Source: Blautia faecis (GTDB lineage Bacteria; Bacillota; Clostridia; Lachnospirales; Lachnospiraceae). From it: a stretch of 64,000 bases of DNA. Made by a program: the position numbers and the translations under genes. This document shows positions 63,481 to 64,000 of this stretch, piece by piece. The number at the start of each line of letters is the position of its first letter. Positions within the stretch are counted from its first letter, which is position 1. The notes beneath the pieces were generated by a model. The model had not been told where the DNA came from. It was given only the letters and a program-made list of their open reading frames with translations, and did no database searches. The DNA is taken from contig NZ_JAJCIA010000010.1 of NCBI RefSeq assembly GCF_020554845.1, positions 40,844-104,843 on the forward strand, in the 5' to 3' direction.

Positions 63481-63827
63481 TGGACCTGGCGGGAATTGAA
63501 CCCGCGTCCGAAAGTCTATCCCTTGCGGCATCTCCCATCACAGTCGCTGTATTAACATTCCCTCCACAGCACGCCCACCGACAGGCTTACTGCTTCAGTA
63601 GCTTCATGATACATCTACCGGGGCAAAGCTTACCCGGCAAGGTTTCTCACAAGGTCGACACCAGACTCCTGAAGTGTGAGTGCAACAGGACTGACGGGCA
63701 GCACTTAGGCTGCCATTACTAACTGATCGTCAGCGTTTATATTTAGAATTTCCCGTTATTACGCAGTTCGGGAGACTGCGGATGGCTTCCACAACTTCAA
63801 AACCCCCGTCGAAACCAGTACAAGCCC
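63481..63827 (-). ncRNA. ssrA: transfer-messenger RNA (tmRNA)
   Basis: A 347-nt tmRNA. The 5' acceptor strand GGGCTTG pairs (with wobbles) with CAGGTCC at the 3' end. GGTTTCGACGGGGGTTTTG and CGGACGCGGGTTCAATTCC are the conserved tRNA-like halves. The tag frame reads NADDQLVMAA followed by TAA, ending in the hydrophobic degradation signal. Pseudoknot-like GC-rich arms fill the middle. It rescues stalled ribosomes with SmpB. CCA is not encoded. Confidence 0.95.
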
Positions 63828-63896
63828 TAATCGTATATAATAGGTATTGCTGGTGCGCAGACGAAGTTTGTGTAATTGTGCTTTCGCTGAGATATT

Positions 63897-63925
63897 ATTA
63901 TATGCATTTTTTGCAAAGTTGTCAA
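63897..63925 (-). promoter_or_regulatory. promoter for ssrA
   Basis: Perfect consensus TTGACA (63920-63925), 17-nt spacer, TATAAT (63897-63902), about 70 nt upstream of the mature 5' end. Confidence 0.85.
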
Positions 63926-63934
63926 GATGGTGTT

Positions 63935-64000
63935 TTGCTATTTAGTGTGTTGGTCGTTATTCCGGACGCGATTTCACAATGTATATTCACCGCCGCGCGT
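63935..64000. mobile_element. second copy of the 608-bp element, cut by window edge
   Basis: The terminal repeat TTGCTATTTAGTGTGTTG (63935-63952) and the next 48 bp match the right end of the 51283-51890 element in reverse orientation, with only two base differences up to the window edge. It sits 10 bp upstream of the ssrA promoter. Confidence 0.85.

Noticed and set aside
63356..63541. 61-codon minus-strand frame at the ssrA 3' end
   Set aside because: It reads through the tRNA-like domain of tmRNA and the integrase scar, so it is not a gene.
1..64000. CRISPR array
   Set aside because: No set of regularly spaced direct repeats is seen; the repeats present are inverted or dispersed.

Overview
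The window looks like chromosome from a Gram-positive, low-to-mid GC gut Firmicute of the Lachnospiraceae, possibly Blautia-like. The reasons are near-universal strong Shine-Dalgarno sequences (AAGGAGG type), Clostridia-type gene content (a tandem 2-hydroxyacyl-CoA dehydratase activase, a SpoVB-like flippase, TxpA-like small toxins, an LCP protein beside a tyrosine recombinase) and a tmRNA with a Clostridia-like tag. The genus is inference; no rRNA gene is present.

Layout. (1) 1-11674, minus strand: the start of a surface-polysaccharide operon. A sugar-nucleotide dehydratase, aminotransferase and sugar-phosphate transferase module occurs twice (7870-11674 and 3292-7504), followed by two glycosyltransferases, a polysaccharide pyruvyl transferase and a radical SAM protein cut by the window edge. 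Each module copy has one broken gene: a premature TAG in the dehydratase of one, and a 3'-truncated transferase in the other. (2) 11700-15400: a control or mobile zone with a structured leader, a TnpB-like protein that has lost all three RuvC catalytic residues, a 34-bp inverted repeat, a complete tyrosine recombinase and a nuclease remnant. (3) 15535-34830: LCP cell-wall ligase, homocysteine methyltransferase-like protein, DUF362 ferredoxin, PTS enzyme I, a seven-gene polyamine ABC transporter cluster, an AllA-like protein, tRNA-Thr, a branching-enzyme homologue with substituted catalytic residues, and a PfkB sugar kinase. (4) 34940-35302: a type I toxin-antitoxin locus. (5) 35319-51255: serine and branched-chain amino acid genes (leuB-ilvD-ilvB-serC-serA), yajC, tgt, a 1417-residue activase, a flippase and ung. 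(6) 51283-64000: a 608-bp non-coding element built of two inverted hairpin modules, hisHF, a two-component system, and then an AT-rich accessory island. The island holds IS66, XRE, ImmA and integrase remnants, a second type I toxin locus and a Fic/DNA methylase/nuclease cassette. It ends at ssrA (tmRNA), beside which a second copy of the 608-bp element starts and runs off the window.

The most interesting signals are the apparently nuclease-dead TnpB homologue placed directly upstream of the capsule operon with a structured RNA just 3' of it; the 608-bp element whose two modules show compensatory base changes in their stems; two type I toxin-antitoxin loci of the same design; the branching-enzyme homologue with three catalytic substitutions; and the Fic/methylase/nuclease cassette at ssrA.
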